Source: an uncultured Bacteroides sp.
GTDB taxonomy: Bacteria; Bacteroidota; Bacteroidia; Bacteroidales; Bacteroidaceae
Assembly: GCF_963678425.1 (NCBI RefSeq)
Contig: NZ_OY782853.1
Location: forward strand, 1 to 64,000
Length of the DNA stretch: 64,000 bases
Reading direction: 5' to 3'
Shown here: positions 62,187 to 64,000 of the stretch, piece after piece
How the letters are laid out: each line of letters opens with the position of its first letter
Position numbering within the stretch: position 1 is the first letter of the stretch
Notes under the pieces: generated by a model
What the model was told of the DNA's origin: nothing
The model's database searches: none
Seen by the model: the letters and a program-made list of their open reading frames with translations, nothing else
Position numbers and translations under genes: made by a program

Positions 62187-64000
62187 ATGAAACGCACATA
62201 TGTATTGTTAGTTCTTACGTTTTTTTTCGCAATAACTTATTCACAGGTTATTGATGAAAAATGGGTGAAGGAAAATTACACTAAGAGGGAAGTCATGATT
62301 CCCATGAGAGACGGCATTAAACTTTATACTGCAGTTTACGAACCTGTTTCCAAATCAGAAAAACATCCTATTTTGATTATGCGCACTCCTTACGCTGCCG
62401 GACCTTACGGAAAAGAGATAAGCTCTATGCTATGGGATTCATGGAGTGAGTATTCCAAAGAAGGGTATATCCTTGTGGTTCAAGATGTTCGCGGACGATG
62501 GATGAGCGAGGGAGATTTTATAAATATCCGCCCGTTTAATCCTGATAAGTCAAGGGAAACAGATGTTGATGAAGCCAGTGATACCTATGACACGGTAGAC
62601 TGGCTATTGAAAAACGCTGCTCACAACAATGGCAAAGCCGGAGTATCAGGCTGTTCATATCCGGGTTTCTATTCGCTTATGGCTGGATTAAGCAATCACC
62701 CTGCCATTAAGGCTGTTTGCCCGCAGGCACCTGTAACCGACTGGTTTATGGGAGATGATGTGCACCACAATGGTGCATTGATGCTAAGTGATGCCTTTAA
62801 TTTTATCTCTTCTGTTGATCGTCCCCGTCCGGTACCCACTACCACTCAACCGGGAGGTGCCACTTATTATACCACAGACGAGTATTCTTTCTTTTTAAAA
62901 TCCGGAGCAATAAAGAATCTCACCAGAATGCTTGGCGACAGTATAAGATTCTGGAACGATATGATGAAACATCCCGACTACGATGCATGGTGGAAGGCTC
63001 GTAATACCCGCAACGGATGTTACAATATCAAGCCTGCTGTTCTTGTGGTTGGCGGTTTGTTTGATGCTGAAGATGCTTATGGCACATGGGGATTATATAA
63101 AGCAATAAAAGAACAGAGCCCCAAAACAAATCTGAATCTGCTTATAGGTCCATGGAGCCACGGCGGATGGGGATACAATACAGACCATCTGGGAAATATC
63201 CGCTTTGGGAGCTGCACCGCAGTCTGTTTCAAGGAACTCGAGAATCAGTTTTTTAATTATTATCTAAAAGGGAAAGGAGATCTGGAACAACCTAAAAAAG
63301 CAAAAGTATTCTTTTCCGGAGAAAATAAATGGAAGGAATTTGAATCGTGGCCTCCGAAAGAAACAGTGATGACTCCTCTATATTTAGGAGACAAGGGAGA
63401 TCTGAAGTTTACCCCTCCCGTTATGACAGATTCATATACAGAATATATTTCCGATCCATCGAAACCAGTTCCTTATTCAAACAATATTCAAAGATATCGT
63501 GGATATGAGTATATGACCGAAGATCAACGTTTCACAGCACGTCGTCCGGATGTTATTTCTTTTGAGACAGAACCGCTTGCTGACGACCTGACACTTGGAG
63601 GAGAACTTATTGCCGACTTAAAAGTCACGATTTCAAGTACGGATGCGGATTTTGTTGTAAAACTTATCGATGTATTCCCTGATGATTTCTCTTACGATAC
63701 AAAGATATATGGACAAGGAAATGGAAAGAATTATCTGATGAATGGTTATCAGATGTTAGTTCGCGGAGATGTTATGCGCGGCAAATACCGGAACAGTTTT
63801 GAAAAACCGGAAGTTTTTATTACCAATAGTCCCACAACAGTCTCTTTTAAGTTAAGTGATATTGCTCATACGTTTAAGAAAGGGCATCGGGTAATGATAC
63901 AGATTCAAAGTTCATGGTTCCCTCTTGTGGATAGAAATCCACAACAATTCGTGGATATATATCATTGCAATGATTCTGATTATATTAAATCAACTATTAA
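62187..64000 (+). CDS. CocE/NonD-type (X-Pro dipeptidyl-peptidase-like) serine hydrolase, 3' end cut by window edge
   Basis: An exported alpha/beta hydrolase, 604 residues visible. The signal peptide is MKRTYVLLVLTFFFAITYSQ. The nucleophile is S157 in GVSGCSYPG; the catalytic histidine is H325 in IGPWSHGG; an aspartate is present in VVGGLFDAEDAYG. An N-terminal PMRDGIKLYTAVYEP strand pair precedes these, and a C-terminal beta-sandwich continues past the window. Members hydrolyse acyl-amino-acid, ester or Xaa-Pro peptide bonds; the substrate is undetermined. Usually about 620-650 residues, so only the end is missing. Confidence 0.93.
   Translation, partial: MKRTYVLLVLTFFFAITYSQVIDEKWVKENYTKREVMIPMRDGIKLYTAVYEPVSKSEKHPILIMRTPYAAGPYGKEISSMLWDSWSEYSKEGYILVVQDVRGRWMSEGDFINIRPFNPDKSRETDVDEASDTYDTVDWLLKNAAHNNGKAGVSGCSYPGFYSLMAGLSNHPAIKAVCPQAPVTDWFMGDDVHHNGALMLSDAFNFISSVDRPRPVPTTTQPGGATYYTTDEYSFFLKSGAIKNLTRMLGDSIRFWNDMMKHPDYDAWWKARNTRNGCYNIKPAVLVVGGLFDAEDAYGTWGLYKAIKEQSPKTNLNLLIGPWSHGGWGYNTDHLGNIRFGSCTAVCFKELENQFFNYYLKGKGDLEQPKKAKVFFSGENKWKEFESWPPKETVMTPLYLGDKGDLKFTPPVMTDSYTEYISDPSKPVPYSNNIQRYRGYEYMTEDQRFTARRPDVISFETEPLADDLTLGGELIADLKVTISSTDADFVVKLIDVFPDDFSYDTKIYGQGNGKNYLMNGYQMLVRGDVMRGKYRNSFEKPEVFITNSPTTVSFKLSDIAHTFKKGHRVMIQIQSSWFPLVDRNPQQFVDIYHCNDSDYIKSTI

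Overview
The window reads as chromosome of a Bacteroidales bacterium, most likely a Bacteroides relative. The supports are AT-rich DNA; many promoters of the Bacteroides -7 type (TAnnTTTG) rather than TATAAT; a hybrid two-component system; TonB-dependent receptors with an N-terminal carboxypeptidase-like domain; DUF4876, DUF6850 and FISUMP-type surface proteins; DUF5106; and a VirE_N/VapE-type protein. I saw no rRNA, tRNA, CRISPR array or intact insertion sequence. The genes at both window edges are cut: the hybrid sensor at the left and the CocE-type hydrolase at the right.

Layout. 1-4853: hybrid sensor kinase and a PorT-like barrel. 5203-16180: FISUMP lipoprotein, then a TonB receptor-DUF4876-DUF6850-M16 protease operon, and a DUF5106 thioredoxin-like lipoprotein. 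This block is bracketed by two near-identical 48-bp copies of the 3' end of doxX (4972-5019 and 16332-16379). 16344-18551: doxX, pirin and their probable AraC regulator. 18735-22796: a nitrosative-stress block (hcp, hemerythrin, scdA, a 59-residue [2Fe-2S] protein, Crp/Fnr regulator) with a well-placed palindromic operator. 22866-25506: FKBP isomerase and a VapE-type protein, followed by about 830 bp rich in repeats.

26337-41933 is the accessory core. A Panacea-domain toxin-antitoxin pair converges on a long defence operon. That operon reads a cytosine-5 methyltransferase, a double-GHKL histidine-kinase-like protein with a cadherin/Ig-like N-terminus, a receiver-like protein, a MORC/MutL-type ATPase, a Z1 ATPase, a PD-(D/E)XK (DUF4420) nuclease and an AIPR protein. 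A Vsr endonuclease and a small acidic protein lie upstream, and an orphan HipB-type repressor with three operators spaced exactly 41 bp apart lies at the edge. The MORC-Z1-DUF4420-AIPR core resembles the known Mza-type defence module. The embedded kinase/receiver pair is the least ordinary part and the best candidate for an undescribed arrangement. A decayed FKBP fragment (41950-42041) sits at the right edge and the intact FKBP gene at the left edge, in the same orientation.

42064-62099 is mostly metabolic and envelope functions. It holds a lipoyl-enzyme operon (lpdA, lplA, E2, fused E1, flavodoxin, VOC protein); a TonB receptor-ECF S component-aldo/keto reductase operon; an SDR; two DUF3857 proteins, the second with a degenerate transglutaminase-like site; and an M13 metallopeptidase. 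It ends with a cobalamin-binding protein carrying the W-x9-EH cap motif of B12 photoreceptors, followed directly by a soluble histidine kinase. A secreted CocE/NonD-type hydrolase begins at 62187 and runs off the window.
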